This document shows, one piece after another, positions 1 to 12,199 of a DNA stretch of 64,000 nucleotides. How positions within the stretch are numbered: the first letter of the stretch is position 1; each line of letters opens with the position of its first letter. Source of the DNA: Hirudinaria manillensis. Its lineage: Eukaryota > Annelida > Clitellata > Hirudinida > Hirudinidae. Under the pieces are notes generated by a model that did no database searches, was not told the DNA's origin, and was given only the letters and a program-made list of their open reading frames with translations. The stretch lies in NCBI GenBank assembly GCA_034509925.1, contig CM067528.1, positions 6,740,001 through 6,804,000 on the forward strand, in the 5' to 3' direction. The translations under genes were made by a program, and so were the position numbers.

Positions 1-1744
1 TATGCACATTAGAAAATAGCATTTAAAATCATATCAATGTCCAATGAGAGTGCAATAGTCAAGCAATGAGTAAGATGAATTGATATGGAGAATCAGGTTA
101 ATATTGGGGCAATGTTTCAGCAACATGGTGCAGATGGGCGTTGTCTACCAGTAGTTATATAAATAGTTTTCTACATTAGTCATGACCCAACCACACTTCA
201 TCAAAGGATTCTTATTTAGATCTTCAACTTTACCACATGTAAGCATTATTATAATGTTACCAAAATAGCAATTTTTGATATTGTTGCAAATATTATTAAA
301 ATTCATTGAATTTTAGCAAGACAATCATCACTGATGCTAAGTTGCAACAGATGGTTGTATAATATATTCACAATAAAATTTGAATTATATTGATATCTTT
401 ATTCATGTGGAAGAGATTACACAAATTATAATTTATTATAAACATAATAAATATTCAATCAACTATATATTATATATTAAGGAATAAATTAGTATATTTC
501 ATATACATATGAATGTATATTTTTAATTTTCTAAGGTGTTAATCATTCATAACTACTTTCACCTAATTTATCCATCCACCAATCCAATACCTGCTCCTAC
601 AAGCTTATCAGTTAATAAGAAAAAAAATTGCACAACTCAAATTTTACGATTTGCTTCTAATCTCAGATATTCATCAGCATAAGATTACTGCTAACCAACT
701 AAAGATCCCTAAAGAAAGGAAGGCTGCTACCTCCTTCACTTGCCACCACTTTGATGCAAAAATATAAAAAAAAAAATAGATATTCCTATTACATGCACTA
801 CATCATTTGAGGTCACCACACCTGAGTGTCACAGGGTTGAACTTGAGAACAAATCAATGAATAGACAAAGGAAATAAATGACTGCTCACATTAATAAACA
901 ACCAGATATACATTTTGTGTAGATTAATTCTTCATGAGCCAGTGCAGATCTTGATATCATATAAACTCTAAGCCAGTCATATGCACTAAGACATGTAACT
1001 TAGGAGGAAAATTGTTTTGTGTCATCAGTTGTCAATGATGTGATCATCAATTTGAATAAACAATACTAAATAATAAGTAACTAATTAGGGTTCATTAAAA
1101 CAATATTAATGTATTTGTCAGTACAACAATCATCACAACTTTCATTAAGTTAATGATCATCACTTTTTACTTTGCTTCATAAAAGTTCCATAAAATCACT
1201 TCTTAATGCTAACATTTGTAATCAAAGCACTTACATAGATATTTATCAATAGTTTCTACATTTGCATCATTAATCTATCATTATCTATTAACAGAAATAT
1301 TATCTAAAGGGCAATAAACATTACAGAAACACTTAACTTAAACCATGCCAGCTTCTTTTGTGCACGATTTTTATGGAGAACATTATGTTAAATTAATGAC
1401 TAAGAAGAAAAAAAATGATGCAATGTATGTTTTTCTCAAATATCATTTTACTCATCTATAGTTATCCATCTATATTATTTATAAACTTCAAAAGCATTCA
1501 CAAGAAAGTATCCTTTTAATATTTTACAATTTTTCAGTAATTTGCCACTATGATATGAAGACAGTTCAAAATGCCAAATGCTTAAAATGACAATTAAGTC
1601 ATGAATTGATAATTTTCCGGAAGACTCAATTATTGACTTTTGGTTTTGTCAGCTAGTAACTAAAAAGCTAATAATTGATTCCTTAAAAACTAAAACAATA
1701 AACAAAGAAAATAGTCCTCAAAGATAACTGGAAAATAACGAAAA
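1..1744. other. AT-rich non-coding stretch
   Basis: No coding region, RNA gene or mobile element is recognised here. If the MAP1-like exon just to the right is real, this stretch is most simply the beginning of its first intron on the minus strand, because no further MAP1-like exon is seen before the window edge. Confidence 0.4.
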
Positions 1745-1747
1745 CAC

Positions 1748-1914
1748 TTGCCGGTAACAATCCTTTCGAGAATCAGATCCTTCTGCTCTACATTAAAAGG
1801 CTCCCCGACAACCAGCAGAAGGCTGCTTGTCATTTCTCCTGGATTTCCATTGCCACCGAAATTTGAATCGACAGCCCCCACGTCAGTTTTCGCCTCGGAG
1901 TCACAATTAGCCAT
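1748..1914 (-). CDS. First coding exon of a MAP1/Futsch-like microtubule-associated protein (partial)
   Basis: The exon starts at an ATG at 1914 in good context (AAGATGG) and encodes about 55 residues. After a Ser/Gly/Asn-rich start comes a hydrophobic strand ending VVGEP, then EQKDLILERIVTG. This resembles the N-terminal segment of MAP1 family proteins, where a V-V/L-G-E-P strand is followed by an amphipathic helix; the Drosophila Futsch N-terminus as I recall it is the closest. Such proteins bind and stabilise microtubules in neurons. The exon end is ambiguous: either a GT donor after 1748 or a GC donor after 1752 whose six intron bases, GCAAGT, fit the GC-donor consensus. The rest of the gene would lie beyond the left edge. 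An acceptor-like TTTCAG sits just upstream of the ATG, so the 5' UTR may be split. The family call rests on a short stretch. Confidence 0.5.
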
Positions 1915-1919
1915 CTTCC

Positions 1920-2922
1920 CTCCTGAAAGTCTAACTATAAAACACCGATGCAAAAATCAGCGACCTCCACTTGTACCAAAGATATTTCTGAAAATTGTAG
2001 TAATTTAAAAATATTATATTTCTATATTTATGCTATTATTTTTATGTACAATCTTGACAATATATTTTAAGAGGAATTAGAAGATTGCAGTAAGCGAGAA
2101 ATGTCAGAGCAAGTAAGATAATTTCATTCAAAATCATGGTACATTAAACTTAATAAATTAATTTTCAGCGGAATAAATTAGTTGATCAACACAATGTAAG
2201 GGAGAGGATTCATTTTCTAAATTTAATATTTGAATAGGTATGTCTCCTCCCCACCCAGTGGCGTTCCATCTGTTTTTGCCGCCCCCTTCCAATTGATATC
2301 CCGATGGCAATATAACCTTCAAAATCCCGGAAAACCCTCAGATTATCATTTTCATGAAGTTAGAATCAAAGACCGGGGCTGCGTCAGACACCAAAATATG
2401 CATTTTCTGCTATTTCATGTAGATAAAATAAAATAATGATTTAAGCAAAAAACAATAACCATACTTATTAATTTGCTTGTCAATTCACTAAGGATTACCG
2501 AGATAACAGTATGAGGAGTCCAATGTTACTAGGGTTGATTAAAATCATTTATGAAATTATTTGAAATCAAGGTCAAATCATGGGCAACTAAATGATTTCA
2601 AACCAAAATCATCGAATTTGTATTTCGGAAATCAATATTATTTGAAACTCTTGACAGCTTTCTGACAGAAACTTTCAGAAGATTGGCCCCCTAGACAAGC
2701 GTTTCAGTCCCGAATCTTGACACTCATGGACTGGGCCGCATCCGATGATAACCGCCAGCTTGTTCCTTCCAAATAAATTCTATAACCTCACCAATTTTTG
2801 GTAATTTTAATTTTAAGTAATTGAACAATCTCAATAAACAGCTAAATAAAACAATTAAAAATTAAATAATAATAGTTTTTCAAACATTTTGTCGTTTAGT
2901 GCGTTCCTTTTTGATGTTTCTA
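1920..2922. other. Intergenic, no gene recognised
   Basis: AT-rich sequence with a few short open frames that show no family resemblance or splice context. It probably contains the upstream region of the minus-strand MAP1-like gene. Confidence 0.4.
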
Positions 2923-4317
2923 TCAGTCCTCCTGAAATAAACAGTCTCTAGCAGAAGCTGCCCCTCTGGGGAAAGTTGCATTATATTTCATGAGCACTTT
3001 TTTTATTATTTCTTTGGAATGGAGGCTGCCTAAAGTGTTGTCCTCATCCAAAAAGTAGCAGTTCATATCATTACTCAAGTTGCTGGCTTTGCTGGCGTGA
3101 CTTTGTGTGTCCAATTCAGGGTATCCACCCACCTTCAGCAATGACATCTAAGCCTTCACCTTACGATCTGCTGCAGAGAGGAGTCAATAATTCATCCTAA
3201 AAAGAATTAAAATTCAAATTATAAATTGAGGCCCATATATTAATATATTTCATTTGAACTCACCTATTCAAAGCTTCTAAGAAACGCTTGGACTTAATTT
3301 CTTAGCTCTAGCGGCCCCTACTTCAATTTAAACATCGGGTGGGAAACCGAGGCTAAAAGTGCATCCCTCGCTGTAGTCTTGGATAGATCCGATGCTAAAG
3401 AGTTTTTGAAGCACAATTCCATTTAACAATGCAGTTACTAAAAGGTTGACAATATTTTAAATTGTCACTCATCTTGCAATTCAGTTTGAGACCGAGATCA
3501 AATTGGATAACAGCAGGCCGAGGAAACAATCGCTATCAGTAAGGAGTAGGTCCATAATGTTGCAAGTGGCTCCAATGTTTTTAAATAAAATTTCAGAATG
3601 GAAAAAAACTTATGTGAATTTTTGGCAACAAATATGGCCGTCAGTTTTTCATTTACTGTGAGATGTTATCTTCTGAGAATATTTGGTCATATTTAGAAGT
3701 CCATCATTTATTACAAGAAACTTTTAAATATACCTCAAAAATTTCAGCTATAAGATCGACGGCTTTGTCTCAGCTACTTAAAACTTTACTGAGGGATTCT
3801 GCCATAAGAGCTAAATATAGCTACAGCTTTATCAACATCTGAAACTGCTATTAGATTCATAATGTGGTTTACATATTTCACATGCCTTGGCAACTGAATA
3901 CTTGCAGCCTCTATGTCCCTATCCAAAACATCACCAACATTATCAAAACCCATCTCCTCACCCTCTACATTGAAATTTCGAAAGGCCTTAAAATAATGGC
4001 ATTATCAGTTACAGTGCTGACAACTTTGATTATGTCTGGATCAAATTGATCAATCACTGATAATTTCAGACATTTAGTCAAAGGTATGACCATCATTGAA
4101 CCTCCCGCATACTAAGGCAGATCTTCTAACTAATTCAAGTGTAATCCATTGTGCAGTCAGGCACAGGTAGCTTTTGCTTCAGTGAGCTAACTATTGACCC
4201 ATATTGCATTGTAATACGGTCGGAAAGATCCTTTCTGGCCATAACAGTAGCAGAATGTCCTGTAACTAAGGCTACAAAGGATTCTTTCTCAACCGTTTTG
4301 AGGGGACATACCTTCAA
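2923..4317 (-). pseudogene. Decayed hAT-family transposase
   Basis: Read on the minus strand from 4317 downwards, frame-broken segments follow the order of a hAT transposase. First comes an N-terminal stretch with VMARKDLSDRI and a following helix. Near 4030 is VVSTVTDNA, resembling the hAT catalytic T-D-N-A/G motif. Near 3890 is LPRHVKYVNHIMNLIAVSDV, equivalent to the conserved H-x-L-N-L segment after it. Near 3000 is a C-terminal dimerisation remnant with KYNATFPRGAASARDCLF, equivalent to the P-x-S-A-x-x-E-R-x-F block. Stops and frameshifts interrupt the sequence throughout, so it cannot make an active enzyme. No terminal inverted repeats or target duplication were found by eye. Confidence 0.7.
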
Positions 4318-5212
4318 TCAGATACAGTAATTCGCCACCAGACTTTTGTTCTCATTTTGAGAAATCTAACTTGAAATTAAGTGATAATCTAATCTTGCTA
4401 TCTTTTGAGGAACTGGCGATGAAAAAAATGCAAGCGCATTTTCTTAGTCGTGGAGCTACTTCTTTCCATTACGCTAATAATAAGACTTCGTAGGATCATG
4501 CAGAAAAGAGCCTATGTTAAATCTCAAGCCGGATAAAATTGCAACTCAGAAAGCAACATTTCTACCAAACGAAATTTAAAAAAAAACTGCCAAACAGATC
4601 AAGAGACTATCCTCTACTACTATTGGCCAACTCTTTTAAATATTTTATTCATCCATCTCGTCTTTAAACCGAAAATGTAATATTACTTTATTATGGATAC
4701 GCCTGATTTTAGCGTTATTCGCCAGTTGGGCAGCGGATTCGAAATGACTGGCGGTTGGAGAAATCAGACAGCGAAATGACAACGACGTCATTTGTCCCTC
4801 TATCTAAGCTCTACTCAACTTTTTTGAAACACGCTAATGATTTACTCTCACATTAGTCTTAGAGAGATCAAGGAGAGCACAAGACAATGTCCATTAGACG
4901 TGTTAATCTATCGGGTGAAAACCGCCATATTTTCTCTTACCTGAGTCGATCGATCCATGACCCCTATAGCGTTCTTTCAAAAAGCTCTTGACAAGTATCG
5001 AGATAACTGAGGAAAATTATATTGACGAATTATATGTTTTATAATTGTTAGTAAAATACAAACGAAGCAACTGATTTATTGTAGAGTTATTCGACCACAG
5101 TAAATCACAGCAGGTTGAGATATAAACCCAACTTATGCTAAGGAATTTTGCATTGTTTTAACAATGAAAATCAATCTTAATACTAAATCAATCTTAATTC
5201 GATAACTCCTCC
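4318..5212. other. Intergenic, no gene recognised
   Basis: No coding similarity seen. The right end carries the presumed 3' UTR of the minus-strand orphan gene. The 4680-4990 part is less AT-rich than its surroundings but shows nothing recognisable. Confidence 0.35.
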
Positions 5213-8200
5213 TTATCTATACTTATCAAAAATTTTCCTTATGTGCATTTTGGCACCTTCTAAGTCAAATGAATTTTTAATAAGAGGCTCATCATATTCG
5301 TTCTGATTAGTTGTTTCTCTTCCAAGCCCCCTAAGACACGAGGAATTAGGATTTCCAGTATCAGAAAACATATTTTTTGCATCCTCCATGAAAAGCTTGT
5401 TCCGAACGCTTTGCAAAATTTGAAATGTTTTATCAGACGGATGCGACTGTTCCCTTTCACAATCACTAATCATTGAGAACCTATGACCGCGAATTGCAGT
5501 AGGGTTGTCTTGAATTGTCTGATTAACTGACTTGGTTGGCATTGATTCTGAAAGACAGCCCCCTTTGAAGTGGGTGCTTGAGGTTTCCGTTCTTTCTCTA
5601 ATTTCTTCTCCGTCATGCATATCGCTCGCAGGACACATATAAAATACATCATTTTCTGCCTGTAAAGTTGGTTGATTGCTGTTGCTAGACATCTCAATTT
5701 CTTTTGTATCGTGCGTTGTCCCCATTTCATAACGAATTTGAATTGCTCTCTGTGTTGAATCTAACGTATTCTCGTTGTGGTTGGAATAAAAATGAGGCAG
5801 TAAACTGAATCTACTCCTACGCTTCGGTTCGAACACTATCGTATCATTGTCATTTCTTGAAGTAACATCTTTTCTTGCAGGATACGACGAGCTATTGCCT
5901 TGTAAATTTTCACTGTTGAGAATAACATTACTATTAATTTGATTGTAGTATTTTTTCGGAAAGTGTTCAGCTAGACTTTCTTTATTAATTTTTCCGGAAT
6001 TTCTTTTTCCAGAGCCGTTTAGCAGATTCACATTTTTTGCATCTCGGTTCGATTCAATAAAATCACCCGAAAGATGAGTTCTTAATCCATTTGCTGATGT
6101 TTTTGTGCTCTCAATTCGGTTCATTCCATTGCAAGCGACGTCTCGCGATGTAGATTTGTGTTCAGGATAAGAAATTATTTGTTGCGACCGATCGGAGACT
6201 TCATCATTCAAAAAACTTAAATCGAGCTTTGGAATGAGGATGTTTCCATGGATGATGGATGCTGATTCACACCAAGAGGATGAGTTGTGATAAAAATAGT
6301 CACTCGTTCCCTGGTTCTGGACGTCTGATAGTTCCTCTTGGAACTCTTGGAATTCTGAAGATGGAATATGATACTCAGGTGGTGAGGCCCAGTCTGTTAA
6401 TTTTGATAATTGCTCCTCTTTAAGCATTGCTTTGTCTATTTCCCCTGACATCATTTCCTGATCGTCTCCGATTTTGGATATCGACCTAATTTCACCGGCG
6501 TTCGATGTTTTCAGGCCAAATGGACTAGTAACTTGCATCCCAGGAGTTCCGATATGAGTAACGTGGTTGCTAGCATCCTTCTCCGCAGCATCGTCGTCCA
6601 TAATCGCATTATTGTTTCTACATGCGTTTAGGTCGCAATCGGCTAAATTATTTCGCATCACTTTAATTTTCTTATGGATTGATTTAGAAGCACCTCTAAT
6701 AATTGAAGTCGGATTGGCAGCACAAACACTCGTGTTTTCACGATTATTATAGTTCACTCCGGGTGAATTCATCTCCTCGCAACATTTGTGCCGCAATGTT
6801 TCTTGGCTATTGTTTACGAAAGTGTCACTGATTTTCTCATAAATTTTATTATCTGGAATGTCAAAAATTTCTGCAAACTTTTCGTCTAAATTCTTTAACA
6901 TGGACAGTTTATCACTTAACTGGACTTCAGTTTCAGCCCTTCTAAAGTCATCGTTAATGACGTCGCAAAAGCCGTCGGTGTTTGATAAGGACATGTCCAA
7001 TGATAAAGGCTTTTTAATTGAAGGATACGGTGTGACAGGGTCGGCTCCGACTGACGTTTGAGCATTATGACAAGACATGCACCAGCAACAACTGGGCGCA
7101 AAACATAGGTCAATTTCAACGTTTTTGGGCAATTTTCCGTTATATGAATTTAAAATATGACGGTCAAGCGATACACTCGAAGAACCAGATACGGTCTTAC
7201 GACCTTTTGGAACAGGATATCCATTCCGTGGCGAACAGTGACAAACCGATTGGTAGCTTTGTGCATGAGGACAACCACAGTTTTGAGTCAAGCAATTCGA
7301 AACTATTGACAAGCTTGGATAAATCTCAGTCGTCTGATTCACATTACTAGGACCTGAAGATTTCCGGCACAACGAACGATAATTCTGCAGACATCCTTCT
7401 ATGTAATCTCTAGATGGTCCAAAAATTTTGTTCTGTATTGATTTCGATCTGTTTTTTAATTGCTTACATTTCTTGTGAACGTCAGAATCAGTTCCTAATA
7501 ACGAACACTCCCTGTCGCTGAGACAATTTTTAGACCAGAGGAGTTCTTTGCAAGATTTTGATTGGTCATCTTTACCTGTTGGATGTGAGTATTGCTTTTT
7601 AAGAAAACAGTTTTTGCCTACTTTTAATGTTGTGCATGTTGCATTCTCAGAATTATTTAAACAAAATATTTTATCGTTCTCCCTTTTAGCGCCTTTACTC
7701 AGTTTTTCAGGTTTTTTAGTTTCGCATAAACGATTAAGTTTAACCAAAGTCTTTTTGACTTTACCATCCGCGGTTCTGATTTTCTTATTTCTTCTCAATG
7801 ACCCTTGAGACAATCTCTCTTTGAAGCTCCTTCTTATTATTCCTTCGTCATTAAATTCAACATCCTCATCAGACTTGATTTCATCCGATTTGTCTTTTAA
7901 TTTCCAAAAATGTCTCTGTTGCTCATCAATTTCTGTTTCAAATTGGCCGCTTTCGTCATCAGGAGAAGCGCACCCCGTGCTTTTCAAACTAGGCTTAACA
8001 GTGGCTTCCTCTGCGTGCTTGTGCAATGTACACGATTTGTAACGTTTTTTTGACGATTTTGTTGATGTTTTAGGCGATGAACTTTTGTGAAGCATCTTTT
8101 CCGTTAAAGGACTCTGAAGCCAGTTTTTTGGTTGTTGTTGCCTCGAAGAATTTATGTCACTTCTACGTGAGGACCTTATTCTCATCAAATTGAGTGCATT

Positions 8201-9686
8201 GGTGTCATTCACCCATGGATGGTAAAATGTACTCCCAGCGAACTCAAAACCATTTCGTTTTAGTGATTTTAAGTCACGTCTGACTCGATTAGCAGAAAAA
8301 AGTCCACATTCGTTTGGAGAGCCGTGTTTCCAATATCGTTTTTCTGAAGGCGCAGAGGAATCTAAGTTCAGTACATTATCGAAAACATTTTGAAAACTTG
8401 TCTTATTTTTGATGACAGGATTTCCAAGGTCGTTTGTTTCTACTTTGTCTCCATCCAATGCTTCATTTAACTGATGACATTTAGTTGTAGTTGTGTGTGT
8501 TTGACCTCGTTTATGAATAGAAACATCGCCCTTTTGGTATGAAGACCTTAACGAACTCCTATGAACTTTTTTTGGACAAGCATCAGATCCACCCAAAACT
8601 TGGTTATTTGTCTGGAAATTCTGACTGGAATGAAAGCTTGGAATCCTATGATATCCCACATTCAGTTGATTGTTCATAGCAAATCTATGATCTCTCAAAA
8701 CTGCATCTGTAAAATTCCTGATAGAGTATGCTTCTTTCGCCCTGGAATTAATTTATTATATCAAATTAATCAATAGCCATATAAACAGAATATATAGCAT
8801 CTGCTACAATAACTTTTATGATTAAAAGTGCACACTTTCTTATACATAATAATAAGTTTAATAACAATAGCAGCAATCATCTTAATAATACTGAAGCTCA
8901 AAGGTTAAGCATGAGCAAAAAATAGACGACCAAAGCCAAAATGTATAACTACAGCTTGCAGCAGCTTTTCATGTCCCAAATCAATATAAATTATGACATA
9001 AGTCAAATTTAAAAGTAGACATTATGATAAGAACGGCTCACTTGCGCGAAGCCTTATCAACCTGTCAACAGGAGTTGTCGGATAAATTTGAGTTCAAAAT
9101 TTACTACATAAGGAGAGTCGATTATTCAAATTAGTGGGAGAATTAATAACGACCGCCGAATATCTTAATTAATTGAATAATTTTCATATAATAATAAGTA
9201 AATAAACAGAATTATTTGAACAAAATAATATAATAATAAAATAAGTAAATAAACAGAATAATGGACAAAATACATCGTTATGACTGAGTCTTGGGGACTG
9301 TATTGAGAGCGAGCACAGCGCTAACTTTTGTCTATTACTTCACTCTATTATTAGGCATAATAATAATAATAAATCGAGATGAGATTGTACGAGGTACTAG
9401 ACGGGATTCAATTAGATTCAATCTTATTTCTATTATGCAAGTCATATTTTCTTAAAAGACAAATCACAGAATCTTCCCCAGTAACAAAAGTTCACATAAT
9501 CGACTCTCTAAGTACAAATTTAAGCTGCATATTTGAATTATATAGAAATTGACGAACGAAATTTAAAAAAAAAAAACCTAAATCTAAAATGGTCAACTCA
9601 CACTCTGTAAATGAAGAAGGACAAGATGGCAATAAAAGGTACAAAACTCACGAGAGCTGCTGAGACCACCCAAACATCTTTTTCAT
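5213..9686 (-). CDS. Unrecognised 1187-residue protein, two coding exons
   Basis: A 3.5 kb open frame (5213-8741) begins at a clean acceptor (TAATTCCAG). A short exon at 9652-9686 starts MKKMFGWSQQL and ends in a GTGAGT donor; its phase (two leftover bases) matches the acceptor exactly, giving S-A-K-E-A-Y across the junction. The protein is hydrophilic, rich in Ser, Asn, Lys and Asp, with no membrane segment or signal peptide. It has basic stretches in the first 350 residues (for example KTSTKSSKKRYKS) and a small Cys/His cluster near residues 485-565 (C-G-C-P-H and C-C-W-C-M-S-C-H). The C-terminus, AKMHIRKIFDKYR, looks helical. I do not recognise a family. It looks like a large, mostly disordered and fast-evolving protein. 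A pyrimidine-rich AG directly precedes the ATG, so an upstream UTR exon is possible. If the first exon is wrong, the next in-frame ATG is at about 8677. Confidence 0.75.
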
Positions 9687-10893
9687 CTAAAATAGAAGTT
9701 ATCGTAACGTGTGCTAGCATTTGAAAATTAGATTTCCGATTCTTCGCATCACTTTCTTAAACCAGAGGTCCTTAACCGATGTGCTACAACTTAATGGGAT
9801 TGGGACCAGGGTTGGGGCTCGAAGTCCATGTTCGAAAGTGGAACCACTCCAGCTATTAAAATCATAATGTTTTTCTACAAATCCTTAGACCTATTTTCAC
9901 TACGAAAATGAGAAATCAGTAACGAATGTTCTTTTTTCACTCGTCGTGTGAGTGACAAGCCTCGCCTGCCCTTCAAATAAAATAAAAAATAAAGACAATA
10001 TTGACGATGTTTCGGGAGAGCTACTGTCACTCCGATAACTTCATCACTAAAATTTCAATTTGGTTTTGTAGCATTCCACCTGCTATTTAAATGTGCTTTA
10101 CCATTTCAATCTTTGGCTTTTGAATGGAATTAAAATAATTTCACATATGCACCCGAATCTAACCTCCCTTTCAAAGCTTTGTATGAATATTGCACGAGGA
10201 CAGCCATTCTACGACGGAAATCAACATTCCCCAAATTGTTGAGAAAGTTTTTCAAAAAATCTACCATTTACGAAAGAATTCATGAAGTTCGAGACAAATA
10301 TCATAAAAGCAGAAATTTAAAACAAGAAAACAAGGACGGGTAGGTGGGGGAAACCCCCGAACTTTGGAATAAAGTCTTCCTTTGCTGAAGCAGCATCCAC
10401 GACTGCTGATGAGAAGAATAAAGTCGGACCTAGCAGAGAGGACAATGTGATTTAAGTCATAAATTGTTGCCAAGGAAAACATGAGCCTGAAGATGTCCAG
10501 AGATGACATATCCACCTGCTAATAGCTTGATTATCTTGACATGGATTTTGTTAAGTAATTGGTGTCTTTGGTTCAGCCTGTCAGCGGAGGCTTCCATAAG
10601 GCTGACCCATGAGTTATTATTGATAATTGTTTGTTTCCTTGTACTGATTAATAAATCTACTCAAAATAAAAAAAAAATATTCAGCTCAGAAAAATATTAA
10701 CTTATATAGAATAACCTGCATTATTAATATGGATTCGCTTCCAAGCAATTTCGGATAAGAACGTCTGTTAATATATGTTTGTGCGACATTACGAGAAATA
10801 TTAATATTTTACAGAGTCAAACAAAACAATAAATAATCGCAGAAAATAATGAAATTGAAGTTTAATTAGATCTATTTAAAATTTTATAGAATG
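9687..10893. other. Intergenic, no gene recognised
   Basis: Mixed AT-rich sequence between two minus-strand genes. Around 10200-10460 the plus strand gives a short run resembling generic degraded coding sequence with stops, too weak to assign. Confidence 0.3.
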
Positions 10894-12199
10894 CTAACAA
10901 GAACACGGTCTCAGATTACAAGTTTCTTTTATTTCGCCACAAAGTGCCCCGAACGAAGTGATGCAGCTTTTTGTTGTGACACCCTCGTCACACGATTTGC
11001 TGCATGCTGACCATTCACTCCAAATATTTCCAATATTTTTTCCAATTCCTTTGTCTGAAAATGGTCATAATTAACTTTATCTGAATTCCAATTTATATCT
11101 TTCATATACTGAAAGAAAAAAAAGAAACTTATTTATAGGAACGATTTCCATATTTCGAAAGATATATTTCAAAGTTTTTTTGTATGCTTATGATGTTACT
11201 ATTTACATTATGCTGGCCAACACTTATTTTTCTAGAATCCACCATTATGATATTATTATATTACTAAAAGTAATTTTAAAAAATTGACCAAATCAAACAT
11301 TATTTAGAGATTGCGCATAGCATATGATTTCTGTACAATCATGTGTTGCTTACGTATAAATTGTTCAAAGGAATTTAACAGAAATTTTCTTATTTATTTA
11401 TTTATTTTTCTAAACAAATTGAAGGGTCATCCGATGACCACTTTTGTAAAACATTTGTCAACAGAAAATTGGGTTCGCTTAATTAAGAGGTAGTTGTTGA
11501 GGTTTGAGGATGAAAAGCACGATTTAAAGCGAGAAAATGTCGAGGATTTAATTATGTCAAGAGTTCCAGGGTTTCATAATTCGATTAATGATAATTCAGA
11601 TGAAGAAATGATGCCTGTGACTCCGTTATGGCTAATGGCTGGTCAAATCGGTAAATTCTCTCTTTGGGATTTGTGCTCTTTATTTCTCTCTTGCAGAAAT
11701 GCAAAATGTGAACAATGTCAATTTGGTACAACTGTATGGGACATTTGACGATTGATCTCAGTTTACAAAACAATGACTGAGAGTGTAATTGAGATAGTCA
11801 AAATCGTTATGGCGAAAATTGAGACTTTGAGAAAACTATTACAACTAGGACACCCATCATGAACCATACGGCAATTAAATATGTTATGTAGGGACACCGA
11901 GAAAGACAATTATTTTGTCAGCCTCACTTGTTATGTTTCACAAAGGAATAATAAATTCACTCAAAACTTGAAAAATGTAATAACTAATTCAACATTAAAT
12001 TTAAAAACCGAATTACTAATTTGTAATATGGCGTATGATTAATGAGTGAGATGCCATCATCGTCTCATCTCCGACATTCAAGTTGAATAAAATTAAAGTT
12101 GACTACTCTCGACTTACCTCGAAAAAGCTTTGAACCTTCGGCTAATGCAAAATTCAGCCCAAATCCAACGAATTTGACACAAATCAAGCGATGCATCAT
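10894..12199 (-). CDS. Small secreted protein with one thrombospondin type 1 repeat
   Basis: Two exons. Exon 1 (12118-12199) starts MMHRLICVKFVGFGLNF and ends at a strong donor (CGAG then GTAAGT); its first 20 or so residues look like a modest signal peptide with A-L-A before the likely cleavage point. Exon 2 (10894-11054) follows a TTTTCAG acceptor; both exons join in phase 1, the usual phase for TSR exons. It encodes WSEWSACSKSCDEG, then spaced cysteines and CNLRPCSC before the stop. The W-x-x-W-x-x-C-S-x-x-C-x-x-G core is diagnostic of TSR domains, which are extracellular and often bind matrix or glycosaminoglycans. The spliced product is 80 residues, about 58 after cleavage, with seven cysteines; an odd number is unusual and leaves one possibly free. 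The domain call is strong. The link to exon 1 is inferred from matching phase over a 1.06 kb intron. Confidence 0.62.

Noticed and set aside
9588-9650. Plus-strand ATG with a possible donor (MVNSHSVNEEGQDGNKR) as a candidate first FLVCR exon
   Set aside because: No following exons with transporter helices were found on the plus strand before 14.6 kb.
10261-10515. Possible degraded coding sequence on either strand
   Set aside because: Several stops and no convincing family motif.
10894-11110. An alternative frame of over 60 codons through the TSR exon, starting at another acceptor near 11108
   Set aside because: Joined to exon 1 in its phase it meets a stop at once, and it destroys the clear TSR motif, so it is taken as a chance open frame.
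11494-11748. 84-codon plus-strand frame within the TSR gene intron
   Set aside because: It lacks an ATG at the start, has no splice support and no recognised motif; at most it is a transposon remnant.
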